This document shows, piece by piece, positions 33,893 through 42,742 of a stretch of 64,000 nt of DNA. A program made the position numbers and the translations under genes. Under the pieces are notes generated by a model, which was not told the origin of the DNA, ran no database searches, and was given only the letters and a program-made list of their open reading frames with translations. The number at the start of each line of letters is the position of its first letter. Within the stretch, counting starts at the first letter, position 1. This DNA is from Croceivirga sp. (GTDB taxonomy: Bacteria; Bacteroidota; Bacteroidia; Flavobacteriales; Flavobacteriaceae): NCBI GenBank assembly GCA_028284935.1, contig JANQQQ010000039.1:1-64000 (forward strand). The letters run 5' to 3'.

Positions 33893-36277
33893 CTATAACT
33901 TTTGCATAATTCCAAGGTTGTCGATCGAAATGACCCCGTTTTCATTTTTGTCAAAAACAAAGCGCAGGGTTTCGATTCGGGTAAAATCAAAATTGGGATG
34001 TGTCGTTTGTAATTCCTCAAAGGGAAAATAAAAGGTCTGATAGACTTTTTCCGATTCCTTGTCATCTGTGATAAAACCCGTTTTATTGATGACCACCTCG
34101 ATGGTGCGTTGTAAAGGGGAAAAGGTACTTAGGGGAAAAGTGATTTTTTGCCCCAATGAATCCTTGAGTTGAATTGTCATGTCCAAAGGTTCTTTGGGTT
34201 CGTCCTTGTCCTCCTCATTTTTCTCTTCTTGGTCTTCATCATCTTCCTTGGCATCATCTTCTTTGTTCTCTTCCCCTTCTTCCTCGGTATCCTCATTTTT
34301 GATGTCTTCAACCCATTTTCCCGAGGCTTTGGGGTTCGACTTTTCCTTGGATTCGGCCATGGAGAGGACCAGTACACCCGTGGAATCAATAGGTATTGAT
34401 GGGAGGTTAATGGTATAACTGGCAATCAGCGAATCCGGAACGGATGCCATGGTTTGTTCCTCGTCCTCAAAATCATAATCCCAACCCAGAAAAAGGGCTC
34501 GACTGCCTTTTTTCTGCCATTTGAGCTGTATCTCCTGTTCCCGCCAGACGGTCAAATTTTTAGAGGTTATTTTCCCAAGGTTCCAGGTGGTGGTAGTTAC
34601 GTCAAGGTCCTCATCAAAATTGGCGATGGGATCCAGGGTGGAATCTTCAAATTGACTCAGATAAATGGTTTCCGGCAGCCAATCTTTGCCTTTTCTGGCG
34701 TCCAAAAACAAGGGTAGGTATTCTTTCCGATTTTTAAGGGTAATGTCCAAGAAAGCCCCGATATAGACTTTAGCAATTTCCAGTTGGTCGTCATTTGAAA
34801 GCAACTGTTTTAGGTTGAGCAAGCCCGTAAACGGATTGCCCGTATCATTGTTCCCCCAACTGGTATTGAATTGCCCATGATTGGCCCCATAGACATATAC
34901 CCCTGATTTGAAATGGTAAAGGCTGTCCGTAAATGCTACCCGTTCGTATTGCTGTGATCCCATAAAGGAGCGGACATCGGCATCTTGTGCCCCATGGATG
35001 ACAAAGTAATCGACGTTCTCAATGGATGTTCGGGAATCCCCGGGTTGGTACTGTCCATCAACTGGGGCAATGGCCACAATGGATTGGATGGCATAGTTGT
35101 AATCAAAACGTACCGAGGCATCATCCGGGTAATAGGGAAGGGTATTGAACATTGCTGCATGGGCCACGGCCTCCCCGCCTCTCGAATGGCCTATCAGGGC
35201 CAGATTGGAGGTGTCGATTTTCTGATAAAATGGATTTCCTTTGTTCGAATTCCATTCATGAAATTGCCGAAGGTGTTCCAGCAATAACCAACCGCGGGCA
35301 TCATTTTCTTTGGACAATCCCCCAAAAATATTGGACCAGGAGCCATTGATAAAATTTTCATCGACTGATGCCAGAATAATGCCTTTGGATGCGAGCAGTT
35401 CCCCAAGGTAGGAGTAGCCAACATCGGAATAGTCTTGCATGCTGTGATTGCCATGGACGATAAGGGCCAGTGGAAATGGTCCTTCCCCTTCAGGATACCA
35501 TACCCGTGCGTTTAGTGGTAAGGCCTTGGAATCAAAGCCCCAATAGGTTTCACGCCACCATCCCCCAAAACCATCCCAATCATCAATAAAGGGCAGACCG
35601 TTTACAGAATCCGTAACCATGCTGACTTCCGAACCAAATTCCGGCCGATGGCGGTCTTTGCCACTGCCATAGGTTAAGGTTTTGACAGGGTAGGTCCCTT
35701 TTTGGGAAGGGGAGGGGGCTTTGATACCCTCCACCAGAGTATTCGTTTCTTTTGCTGCATTGAGCAAGGGATCCACTTTAAAACCGACTTGAGAATAGAA
35801 GATAACTGTCGCAATAAGACCGCCCAACCCAATGACCAAACCGAGCAAGGTCACCACTTTTTGTTTAGGGGTCAAGGTCTTGAACCCCGTCTTTTTCAAC
35901 ACCCAAATTGCAGCCCCCAGGAGTGACCCCATAATGGCCAGGGCCACGGGGACCATCCACTCAAAACTCATGATGATCAATAGCGGTATGGAAATAAACA
36001 GCGCCAATTGATAGGCTTTATTTGTACTGCCCAGCCATCGTAACAGCCATCGCGTGAGATAGGCCACGAGTAGGGCCACCAGCACAAAACCGGCAAACAA
36101 TAAGAGTACCCAGCCCTCCCGGATATTATTGACCTCGCCAGAAGCAAAGAGCAACCAAAGCAGGCCCGTAAGGATCAACACGCCCAAAGCGGCACCTCTA
36201 AATGCGGTTTTGCCAGGACTGAAATCCTTGATTTGGATTTTACACCAGTGAATGAGTTGTTGAAACTTTTTTTTCAT
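33893..36277 (-). CDS. membrane-anchored alpha/beta hydrolase with acidic low-complexity insert
   Basis: The 794-residue protein starts with a basic cytoplasmic segment and about four to five helices (residues ~25-170), then an extracytoplasmic alpha/beta hydrolase: VWYPEGEGPFPLALIVHGNH, nucleophile Ser in LIGHSRGGEAVAHA, and a late His region GANHGQFNTSWG. After ~300 further residues comes a highly acidic, repetitive Glu/Asp/Lys stretch near residues 660-705, then a C-terminal beta domain. Such acyl-hydrolases act on esters or amides; no substrate can be named. Confidence 0.75.
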   Translation of the reverse strand: MKKKFQQLIHWCKIQIKDFSPGKTAFRGAALGVLILTGLLWLLFASGEVNNIREGWVLLLFAGFVLVALLVAYLTRWLLRWLGSTNKAYQLALFISIPLLIIMSFEWMVPVALAIMGSLLGAAIWVLKKTGFKTLTPKQKVVTLLGLVIGLGGLIATVIFYSQVGFKVDPLLNAAKETNTLVEGIKAPSPSQKGTYPVKTLTYGSGKDRHRPEFGSEVSMVTDSVNGLPFIDDWDGFGGWWRETYWGFDSKALPLNARVWYPEGEGPFPLALIVHGNHSMQDYSDVGYSYLGELLASKGIILASVDENFINGSWSNIFGGLSKENDARGWLLLEHLRQFHEWNSNKGNPFYQKIDTSNLALIGHSRGGEAVAHAAMFNTLPYYPDDASVRFDYNYAIQSIVAIAPVDGQYQPGDSRTSIENVDYFVIHGAQDADVRSFMGSQQYERVAFTDSLYHFKSGVYVYGANHGQFNTSWGNNDTGNPFTGLLNLKQLLSNDDQLEIAKVYIGAFLDITLKNRKEYLPLFLDARKGKDWLPETIYLSQFEDSTLDPIANFDEDLDVTTTTWNLGKITSKNLTVWREQEIQLKWQKKGSRALFLGWDYDFEDEEQTMASVPDSLIASYTINLPSIPIDSTGVLVLSMAESKEKSNPKASGKWVEDIKNEDTEEEGEENKEDDAKEDDEDQEEKNEEDKDEPKEPLDMTIQLKDSLGQKITFPLSTFSPLQRTIEVVINKTGFITDDKESEKVYQTFYFPFEELQTTHPNFDFTRIETLRFVFDKNENGVISIDNLGIMQKL

Positions 36278-36510
36278 GCGGAATAGGTTGGGTTGGGTCC
36301 AGCTTTACGATCAAAGCCTATTGAAATATAGCAAAAACTGGGCACTACTCCCTACCCCTTTTTTACTTCCACAAGGGCAACATCGGTGTAAGGGGGGCGT
36401 TTTCTCTACAGAAAATAAAGCGGGATTGGCGTTAGGTTATCCCATCTGGAAGGGGTTATCCAGGTATTTACGGAATAAGGGAAATCCCTGTTATTCTCAT
36501 TTAGGTGGAT

Positions 36511-37041
36511 TTAGTTGTCATACTTTTCCTTCCATTCCTTGACCAGCGGGGGCAATTCCTCCCCATCTGCCACAAATAGCAAGGAAGCAGAGTTCATACA
36601 ATAGCGCAATCCTGTCGGTGCCGGACCGTCATTAAAGACATGACCGAGATGGGAACCGCTTCCACTATCGACGACTTCAGTACGGACCATGCCATGGCTT
36701 CGATCCACTATCTCTTTGACCGCATTGTCATCAATGGGTTGGTAAAAGCTGGGCCATCCAGTGCCTGAGGTATATTTATGCTCAGAGCGGAACAAGGGCT
36801 GACCGGTAGCCGCCGAGTAATAGGTACCCTTTTTCTTATTATCCCAATATTTTCCGGTAAAGGCATATTCCGTGCCCTGCCGGCGCAATACGTAGAACTG
36901 CTCATCGGATAACAGTTTTTTCCATTCTTCATCCGACTTTTGAACAGGGTAGGCGTAGTTTTCTTTGATTTGCTCGGATTTTGACTGACAAGACCCCGTG
37001 AAATAGGCAAGGCTAAGTAGTAAAACAAGTGACAATCGCAT
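36511..37041 (-). CDS. msrB: lipoprotein methionine-(R)-sulfoxide reductase without zinc site
   Basis: From the ATG at 37041 the product is 176 residues with a lipobox (LAYFTGSC), so it probably repairs oxidised methionine in the periplasm. The MsrB core is clear: [30 protein letters not shown] and the catalytic Cys in [10 protein letters not shown]. The two CxxC pairs that hold structural zinc in many MsrBs are replaced (SAAT and SGSG), making this a zinc-free form. The longer start at 37095 would put a Lys-rich peptide before the signal and is rejected. Confidence 0.88.
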   Translation of the reverse strand: MRLSLVLLLSLAYFTGSCQSKSEQIKENYAYPVQKSDEEWKKLLSDEQFYVLRRQGTEYAFTGKYWDNKKKGTYYSAATGQPLFRSEHKYTSGTGWPSFYQPIDDNAVKEIVDRSHGMVRTEVVDSGSGSHLGHVFNDGPAPTGLRYCMNSASLLFVADGEELPPLVKEWKEKYDN

Positions 37042-37199
37042 AGATTTTTTCTTTTTCTTTTCAATAGTCGTAAAGTTAGCCCATTTGCTTACCAAAATTT
37101 TGGATAAACTGTGAATTGTATCTTAAGATGCTTCAAATGGAGCACTTATGATGGGGAATATCGGGTATATCCTCGATGTAAAGGTCACCAAAGTTGTTT

Positions 37200-38528
37200 T
37201 TAGTTTTCCTTTTCCAAGGTCTTCAACCGTTCAATGACTTGTTGGTCATGAGGATTTATTTCCAAACTTTTTTTAAAGTTTTTGATGGCCTCGTCCTTTA
37301 GCCCGGCCTGCAATTGAAAGTCGGCCAAAAAAGCATAGGGGTACGGTTCATGGGCATAGGCCTGTACGATTAATTGCATGACTTCAATGGCTTGATCCAG
37401 TTTACCTTGGCCAGCAAATTGTTCGGCATAATGAAAGGTATTCTTGTCGATAATGTCATTGTTCAAACTTGTTAAGCGCTTGCTGGCTTCTTCAAACCCT
37501 TTTAATTTGTAGGTTTTGATTACTTCCTCGGTGTTAAAAAACGTTTCCAATTCCGGTGTCATTCCGAAAAATTCCTTTTGGATATGTGACCGTACTTGAA
37601 CCCATCCGCCCAAGGGGTGTCGGTTGGTCATCGTCACGATAATAAGGGGTTCTCCCAATACCATAGTTAACTCACCGGCAATTCCTGGCGCACCGCCGTT
37701 ATGTCCGTAAACATGATGTTCGTTAAACACCTTCAACGTCATTCCATAGCCATAGCCATGTTCAAAATGGTCAGTGGTCATAGCTTTCAGAGCATCTTTT
37801 CCAATAAGTTTGTGTTGCTGTAAAGCCAATGCAAATTTGTACAGATCATGGACTGTGGAAGGTCCTCCGCCTGCAGAACCAATGAGCGGGCCCGTGCTGT
37901 TCATTCCGGCAGGTTGGAATATATGCATTTCCAAATAGGAACTATAATTGGTACCGGAGACTTTCTGGATAATGAGTCCAAGAACAATATAACCGGCATT
38001 GCTGTAACGCATGGTTTCTCCTGGAGTGAAGTTGAGGGGGTCGTTGACGAAATAGGGCAAAAAGTCTTCAAGGCTTTTGATATGCTTTTCATTCTCGAAA
38101 AATGCAGGACCAAAGTAGTCCCCCATGCCCGAGGTGTGTGAAAGTAGGTGCTTTACCTTGATGTTCTTGGCTTCTTTATTGGGGTACTCCGGCAGAATTT
38201 CACCAATGGTCTGTTCAAGTGACAGTTGACCTTGTTCTACCAACTGCATAATGGCGGTTGCTGCAAACATTTTGCCCATGGAGGCCAAATCATAACGGGT
38301 TTCGATGGTATTGGATTCCTTGGAAAGGCTTTTTCCGTAGGCATTTTGGAATAGAATGTGTTCCCCTTCCGCAATAAGGATAGTACCATGGTAGTTTTTC
38401 CCAAAATCAGTTTGATTAAAAAGTCGTTTTACCTCGTTGATATGATTGGCATATTGGGGTTGTGCGGTTGTTGTTTTGCAAGCCGTGAAATTGGCAAGAC
38501 ATAGAATTAGAATGGACAGTTTTTTCAT
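37200..38528 (-). CDS. serine beta-lactamase-like lipoprotein with C-terminal TPR-like region
   Basis: This 442-residue exported protein has a lipobox (LCLANFTAC) and a class C/esterase-type fold at residues ~30-320. The active Ser is in the S-x-x-K motif ASMGKMF, followed by the tyrosine motif YSNAGY and the HxG-like GHNGGAPG. The C-terminal ~90 residues read as tetratricopeptide helices (PYAFLADFQLQAGLKDEAIK). It may hydrolyse peptides, esters or peptidoglycan-related substrates rather than antibiotics. It ends the sigma-factor operon. Confidence 0.82.
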   Translation of the reverse strand: MKKLSILILCLANFTACKTTTAQPQYANHINEVKRLFNQTDFGKNYHGTILIAEGEHILFQNAYGKSLSKESNTIETRYDLASMGKMFAATAIMQLVEQGQLSLEQTIGEILPEYPNKEAKNIKVKHLLSHTSGMGDYFGPAFFENEKHIKSLEDFLPYFVNDPLNFTPGETMRYSNAGYIVLGLIIQKVSGTNYSSYLEMHIFQPAGMNSTGPLIGSAGGGPSTVHDLYKFALALQQHKLIGKDALKAMTTDHFEHGYGYGMTLKVFNEHHVYGHNGGAPGIAGELTMVLGEPLIIVTMTNRHPLGGWVQVRSHIQKEFFGMTPELETFFNTEEVIKTYKLKGFEEASKRLTSLNNDIIDKNTFHYAEQFAGQGKLDQAIEVMQLIVQAYAHEPYPYAFLADFQLQAGLKDEAIKNFKKSLEINPHDQQVIERLKTLEKEN

Positions 38529-38533
38529 CAGTA

Positions 38534-38830
38534 TTATTTTTTAAGTGTATGTATTTTGTTGAATAGCAGTAGGTAAAGGGGGAGCGCGGAGACCACGCTT
38601 CCAATGAGGACGGCATGGCCCTCCCATTTCGATGCCTGTTGTACATAGAAAAAGAGCACAAAGGCAGCGACGTACAAAAACCACTGCAGTATGGTTTTTT
38701 CATGGAACAACGGCCGTTGTTGCCTTATAGGTTTGACCTTCAATTGATCAATGATTTTTTGGTTAAAACCATCTTTTTCCGAGCTTTTTAATTGTTCCCG
38801 TAGGAGTTGTTTGAGGGTGTCATTCTCCAT
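38534..38830 (-). CDS. small two-helix membrane protein, possible anti-sigma factor
   Basis: This 98-residue protein has a charged cytoplasmic N-terminus of ~45 residues and two membrane helices (ILQWFLYVAAFVLFFYV and a second near residues 72-90). Its start overlaps the end of the ECF sigma gene by 11 bases, the usual position of a membrane-bound anti-sigma factor. There is no recognisable ZAS or other anti-sigma signature, so that role is inference from context only. Confidence 0.55.
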   Translation of the reverse strand: MENDTLKQLLREQLKSSEKDGFNQKIIDQLKVKPIRQQRPLFHEKTILQWFLYVAAFVLFFYVQQASKWEGHAVLIGSVVSALPLYLLLFNKIHTLKK

Positions 38831-39344
38831 TGTTCTGGTATTTTTCGTTGTACATGGCCTTTAGCTTGGTTCGTGCCCTATGTAACAGTACCTTGACATT
38901 CGGTGGGCTAAAGGAGGTGATTTGACTGATTTCCTTGATAGACTTCTCCTGTAAATAGAACAGGGAGACTACCGTAAATTCATTGGGTTTTAGGTGCGTT
39001 AAAAGTTCTTTGATGTTCACGTTGTTTTCTTCTGGTTCGGTTTCTGGTTCCAGTTTCACCAATTGTGGAACGTATTCTACCGTTTGATTTTTTGTTTTCA
39101 GTGTTTTAAGACATTCCCGATAAATAATCTTGTAAAGCCAGGTCGAAAACCTGGATTCACTTCTGAATTTTTTGATGGATTTCAACACAATAATGAATGC
39201 ATTCTGTACAACATCTTCAGCATCCTCTTTGTTTTTCAAGTACTTCCACGCAATGGAAAACGCTAAGGTCTTGTGGCGTTCTATCAATGCATTCAGTGCA
39301 CATTCATCCCCCCTTTTTGCCTTTTGAATCAATCCCTCGGACAT
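38820..39344 (-). CDS. ECF-type RNA polymerase sigma factor
   Basis: The 174-residue regulator has sigma region 2 (FSIAWKYLKNKEDAEDVVQN then AFIIVLKSIKKF, -10 recognition side) and region 4 (LFYLQEKSIKEISQITSFSP with the helix-turn-helix PPNVKVLLHRARTKLK). It lacks regions 1 and 3 as is normal in ECF factors. It lies between a DUF6249-like gene and the small membrane protein, all on one transcript, so it may respond to envelope signals. Confidence 0.88.
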   Translation of the reverse strand: MSEGLIQKAKRGDECALNALIERHKTLAFSIAWKYLKNKEDAEDVVQNAFIIVLKSIKKFRSESRFSTWLYKIIYRECLKTLKTKNQTVEYVPQLVKLEPETEPEENNVNIKELLTHLKPNEFTVVSLFYLQEKSIKEISQITSFSPPNVKVLLHRARTKLKAMYNEKYQNNGE

Positions 39345-39350
39345 GGTGGC

Positions 39351-39692
39351 CTATTGACCTCTCGTCATGACATAAAACACCAAGGCCCCAATTCCAAAAA
39401 ATAGGAGTACCATGGTGGAATACGCCACCCACGGATGGAGTGAAGTGCTGACTTCCAAAAAGTAACCAGTCAGTATTCCCAAGGATAGCGTAATGGCAAT
39501 GATGCCCTTGCTTAAATGGCTGGTCTTCATTTGTTCCAAGGAATCGAAATTCACCAAACTCTCCCCTTTTTTGATCAATTCCATTTTTTGGCGGTACTGG
39601 GTCCACAAATAAAACACCACCACGACGGAAACAGCAATAAAAATGGGGCCCACGGGAACATCCGAAAATACAAGGGATGGGGTAGTAACCAT
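39351..39692 (-). CDS. DUF6249-like small membrane protein
   Basis: The 113-residue protein has three hydrophobic segments (PIFIAVSVVVVFYLW, GIIAITLSLGILTGYFL and VAYSTMVLLFFGIGALVFYV) separated by a charged loop YRQKMELIKKGES. This pattern agrees with DUF6249 proteins commonly next to ECF sigma genes in Bacteroidota. It is the first gene of the operon; gap to the sigma gene is 6 bases. Confidence 0.65.
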   Translation of the reverse strand: MVTTPSLVFSDVPVGPIFIAVSVVVVFYLWTQYRQKMELIKKGESLVNFDSLEQMKTSHLSKGIIAITLSLGILTGYFLEVSTSLHPWVAYSTMVLLFFGIGALVFYVMTRGQ

Positions 39693-39805
39693 ACTTCAAA
39701 TTTTAAATTCCTTCTTTAGAGTGGGAAAGTTCAAAAAGGTTACAATTTTTGGAAAATAAGGTATTTATGGTATTGGTATTCAAAAACTTAAGTATAAAAA
39801 TCATA

Positions 39806-39950
39806 AGCTCCTTCCCTTGGTTAAGGGAAGGTGGCATTGAGCAAAGCGAAATGACGGAAGGGATGGTACATTCCACCCTTTCCGTCGTCGTTACACGCCG
39901 ACACCTTTCCACTTCGACTTTGCTCAGTGCATGCCTGTCTAGGGAAAGGA
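39806..39950. repeat. hairpin-rich repeat left of the DUF559 gene
   Basis: It contains the hairpin CCTTCCCTT, short loop, AAGGGAAGG, then an AGCAAAGCGAAATGACGGA-type segment and its counterpart CTTCGACTTTGCTC in inverted order, ending in CCCTAGACAG on the minus strand. The end of the nuclease gene (NSFP and stop) lies at its border. A similar but not identical element is at 40367-40496 on the other side. Confidence 0.6.
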
Positions 39951-40307
39951 ATTCTTAACATGGTCTTTAATCTCTTGAAGTACTGAATGGAGATGCTCAA
40001 AAACCATTTTATTCTCAAATCGTAATACGGTAAATCCCAAATTTCTTAGGTGAATATCCCGTTTTTCATCTTTTTCTTCTGCTACGGGATGGTTATGGAC
40101 TTCGCCATCCAATTCAATAACTAGCTTTTCGGAAGCACAATAAAAATCAACAGTATAGTTGTCGATGCTGTGTTGCTTTTGAAAACGCCTACCCTCGATC
40201 TTTTTGGTTTTAAGGTGCGTCCATAAATAAGCTTCAGCGGGAGTTAAATTCTTTCTAAGCGCTTTTCTTTGGGTGATGAGGTGTTTCTTATTGTGATGCC
40301 GTTGCAT
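39939..40307 (-). CDS. DUF559-domain (VSR-like) endonuclease-fold protein
   Basis: This 122-residue protein has the DUF559 signature: RKNLTPAEAYLW, LKTKKIEGRRFQKQ, YTVDFYCASEKLVIELDGEVHN and RDIHLRNLGFTVLRFEN. The fold is related to very-short-patch and restriction endonucleases, with Asp and Glu/Asp of FDY/ELDG-type positions likely forming the metal site. The gene uses the ATG at 40307 rather than the one at 40325. Such genes are typically surrounded by palindromic repeats, as here, which hints at a mobile or selfish element, but its activity is unproven. Confidence 0.85.
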   Translation of the reverse strand: MQRHHNKKHLITQRKALRKNLTPAEAYLWTHLKTKKIEGRRFQKQHSIDNYTVDFYCASEKLVIELDGEVHNHPVAEEKDEKRDIHLRNLGFTVLRFENKMVFEHLHSVLQEIKDHVKNSFP

Positions 40308-40366
40308 AACATTAAAAGTAAGCAAAGCTCCCTAATTCATTAAATGGTACACAAGTGTTTGTCTAT

Positions 40367-40496
40367 GAACTCCTCCCTTTGGAAAAGGGAGGTGGCAGCG
40401 AACGGAGTGAAGCTGTCGGAGGGATTGAACTTTCAATCTCCCCTTTCTCCGCTAAAAGCGGATTCATTCCCCTCTTTTCTAAAGAGGGGAGCTAGT
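40367..40496. repeat. hairpin-rich repeat right of the DUF559 gene
   Basis: Three hairpins follow one another: CTCCCTTT with AAGGGAG, TCCGCT with AGCGGA, and CCCCTCTTT with AAGAGGGG, with the phrase GCAGCGAACGGAGTGAAGC between. It ends close to the stop of the GyrI-like gene. Confidence 0.6.
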
Positions 40497-40500
40497 ACTC

Positions 40501-40980
40501 TTATAATTTCTCCCTTACTGGGATCCAAATCTCTTCTTCCGAGTTGGGGTCGTTGTTTTTGTACTTGGGACCCAAAACCTCAAAATGGGGACGATTATCG
40601 ACCACATAGGTGGATTGGGGCAACCATTCCGAAAAAATATATTGAAAAATGGAGGGGTCGGTGCTGGAGCCTTTGTAATCAAATACGGCATAGAGTCCGC
40701 CTTGCAGTTCAAAAGACTGCAGGCCCTCGGTGATATCTTCAAAGGAGTTCACTTCTACCATGGCCCACTTTTCAAATTCGGTAGTGGGGCTAAAATGGGC
40801 ATAGTAGTTGGGCGGATAGACCTGTAGCGAAATTTTATCCTCAGAAACGCGGTGTTGAATGTCACGGATTCTAGGGCCAAACTGCCCCCAAAGCTGGCCT
40901 GTTAAGTTGTTGGCCAAACTCATGTTGCAAGATAGACCGATTAATTTTTTTGGGGAAAGGATTTCGATTCTGGGTTGCAT
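40501..40980 (-). CDS. GyrI-like small-molecule-binding domain protein
   Basis: The 159-residue protein resembles the GyrI/AraC effector-binding fold, with PRIEILSPKKLIGLS as the opening strand, a helix with LWGQFGPRIRDI, EKWAMVEV, and GLYAVFDYKG then FQYIFSEWLPQSTY. These domains bind hydrophobic or drug-like molecules either alone or fused to regulators; here no DNA-binding part is attached. Its role is not known. Confidence 0.8.
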   Translation of the reverse strand: MQPRIEILSPKKLIGLSCNMSLANNLTGQLWGQFGPRIRDIQHRVSEDKISLQVYPPNYYAHFSPTTEFEKWAMVEVNSFEDITEGLQSFELQGGLYAVFDYKGSSTDPSIFQYIFSEWLPQSTYVVDNRPHFEVLGPKYKNNDPNSEEEIWIPVREKL

Positions 40981-41029
40981 TTATCGCTTTTGGTGAATTT
41001 TTAGTGTTTTCTAGAGAGCATTTAGCACT

Positions 41030-42556
41030 TTATAGTTTATAGTTGCACTTGTAGACATGCACATATCCATCAACATCTGCATATGCTAAGAGGTCAGCAT
41101 ACTCAAAGTTTTGATTCTTCTGAGAAAAGTCAAACGGGTGCATGATAGGGTGACAGTTTTCAAAGCGTCCGATTTCCTTCCTTTTAAAGACGTCCCAAAC
41201 TCGAATTGTCCTATCTTCTGAAGCGCTAATTAAATAATCTGTTTCCCAAATTAATTTAGTTACCAGTCTGGTATGTCCTTTCAATACTCCATACGAATGA
41301 TTTCCATGAGGTCTAACCACGTAAATTGTTCCATCTATACTAGCAACTGCCACAAGAATTCTATGTTCATAGTGAGTTACTTTATTGAATCGAATTGAAT
41401 TAAATGAAGTTCCTGGTTCTACATAGGTCCCTTTTGGATGATATCCGTCCTCTATCGACCAATCGTAAATCCTATCCCCCATGTATCTTATACCTCCTAA
41501 CTCATGACTTACTCCAATCACCTCATGTCCATTAAATAAAACTTCAGCGTCAGATAAGTTATATTCATGTTCACCAACAAATACCTTTGGACAGTACTCA
41601 GAGGCTTTTATTGCAGCTATTCTTTGTCGTCCAAAGGGTTTAATGTAACCGATTTCAGTATCATAAACGTCCATAACTTCAATCCCTTTCCTTTCTTTTG
41701 AACGGAGCAGATAACAACGACAAATTGCTGATTTACTTCCATCTTTATCATGTACCAATGCACCTACATATTGACTATCAAAGAGGAGTATTTGTGTTAT
41801 GGTAGGTTGTGATATTCCTTCGATTTCAGGTAATTTTTCTCTTACAACTTGCTTCCATTCAACTCCGAATTTACTTTCAATGGATTTTTCTTCTCCCCAT
41901 GCAACTATTACGTTGTCACTCTCAATAGTGATGACCCAACCATAGTCTCTTATGGCAAGCTTTAAGCCTGCTTTACTTTCTAAAGTTTGAACAAGTTCAC
42001 CTGATGAAATTTCCCATATTCTAACAAGATTTTTATTGTAAGCGGTAGTAGCAATATATTCTTTTTCTTTTCCAACAAAACACACATTCTCAATTCGAAC
42101 TGTTTCAGAATTGGTGTTACTTAGGTCTAAAAAACCTGCAGGGAAACTTGTTAATTTGTCAAAATTTTCCTGATGTTTTAATCGTATTTCTGTTTCTTCT
42201 TCTCTTTTATGATTTATATGATTCTCTAATTGATTTGATTTCGTCTTTAACTGGAGTATGTAAGAACGAATTTTATCAGGATTTGCGATGCTTTCGAGTT
42301 CCATATTGGTTGTAGATGTCTTAACGATCAGTGTTCGTATTCCTGCCAAACTTTTTGCATTCCATTTACCTTTTTCGACACTTTGAATTTCTTGGATGTC
42401 TATGGTCTGTTGAACGCCTCCTTGAGGCCAAACTTTCTTATGAAGAAATTTACCATCTTCGATTTCGTAGGTTACACGAACTTTTGTAGAAAGGGCCGGA
42501 CTAAAGCTCAGTCTTTCTATATCGTTCTTTACAGTTTTTTTAAATAGTTCACCCAT
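41030..42556 (-). CDS. WD40-repeat protein in a cassette-like unit
   Basis: This 508-residue protein has no signal peptide. A helical, charged region is around residues 90-160, followed by WD40-like blades: the clearest are YGVLKGHTRLVTKLIW with LISASEDRTIRVWDV near the end. Others (EYIATTAYNKNLVRIWEI) are degenerate. It probably makes a seven-bladed propeller for protein contacts. The unit is flanked by complementary GAGAGCA and TGCTCTC, and the 3' neighbour is the GyrI gene. The region is AT-rich compared with its surroundings. Confidence 0.7.
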   Translation of the reverse strand: MGELFKKTVKNDIERLSFSPALSTKVRVTYEIEDGKFLHKKVWPQGGVQQTIDIQEIQSVEKGKWNAKSLAGIRTLIVKTSTTNMELESIANPDKIRSYILQLKTKSNQLENHINHKREEETEIRLKHQENFDKLTSFPAGFLDLSNTNSETVRIENVCFVGKEKEYIATTAYNKNLVRIWEISSGELVQTLESKAGLKLAIRDYGWVITIESDNVIVAWGEEKSIESKFGVEWKQVVREKLPEIEGISQPTITQILLFDSQYVGALVHDKDGSKSAICRCYLLRSKERKGIEVMDVYDTEIGYIKPFGRQRIAAIKASEYCPKVFVGEHEYNLSDAEVLFNGHEVIGVSHELGGIRYMGDRIYDWSIEDGYHPKGTYVEPGTSFNSIRFNKVTHYEHRILVAVASIDGTIYVVRPHGNHSYGVLKGHTRLVTKLIWETDYLISASEDRTIRVWDVFKRKEIGRFENCHPIMHPFDFSQKNQNFEYADLLAYADVDGYVHVYKCNYKL

Positions 42557-42604
42557 TTACATTGAAATTATATTATGAAAATCTGTGCTTTGTGACGTGC
42601 TCTC

Positions 42605-42731
42605 TAACGGTCATGTGTATGATTGGTTGCGGACTTTTCCAACGGAAAATGTCTGCCTAACTTTAAAGATAATCGATTGCAGGAAATTCATTTGTTGAAT
42701 TTCCGACCGCAATTAATTATAAACCGTGTTG
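42605..42731 (-). repeat. attC-like inverted repeat E
   Basis: The left arm reads TAACGGTCATGTGTATGATT then GGTTGCGGAC; the right arm on the opposite strand is ACAACACGGTTTATAATT then AATTGCGGTC. This is the same architecture as repeats A-C 40 kb away, with unrelated loop sequence. It stands between the WD40 gene and the secreted-protein gene. Confidence 0.6.
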
Positions 42732-42742
42732 TAAAACGTTTT

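Noticed and set aside
34169..34418. Ser/Phe-rich frames antisense to the acidic insert
   Set aside because: They are the complement of Glu/Asp repeats; the low-complexity composition explains the open frame.
36276..36542. 88-codon plus-strand frame between the hydrolase and msrB
   Set aside because: It begins at the hydrolase start codon and overlaps the msrB end on the opposite strand; no domain, signal or promoter motif is visible.
37042..37095. Longer N-terminus for msrB
   Set aside because: It would put a Lys-rich peptide in front of a perfect lipoprotein signal.
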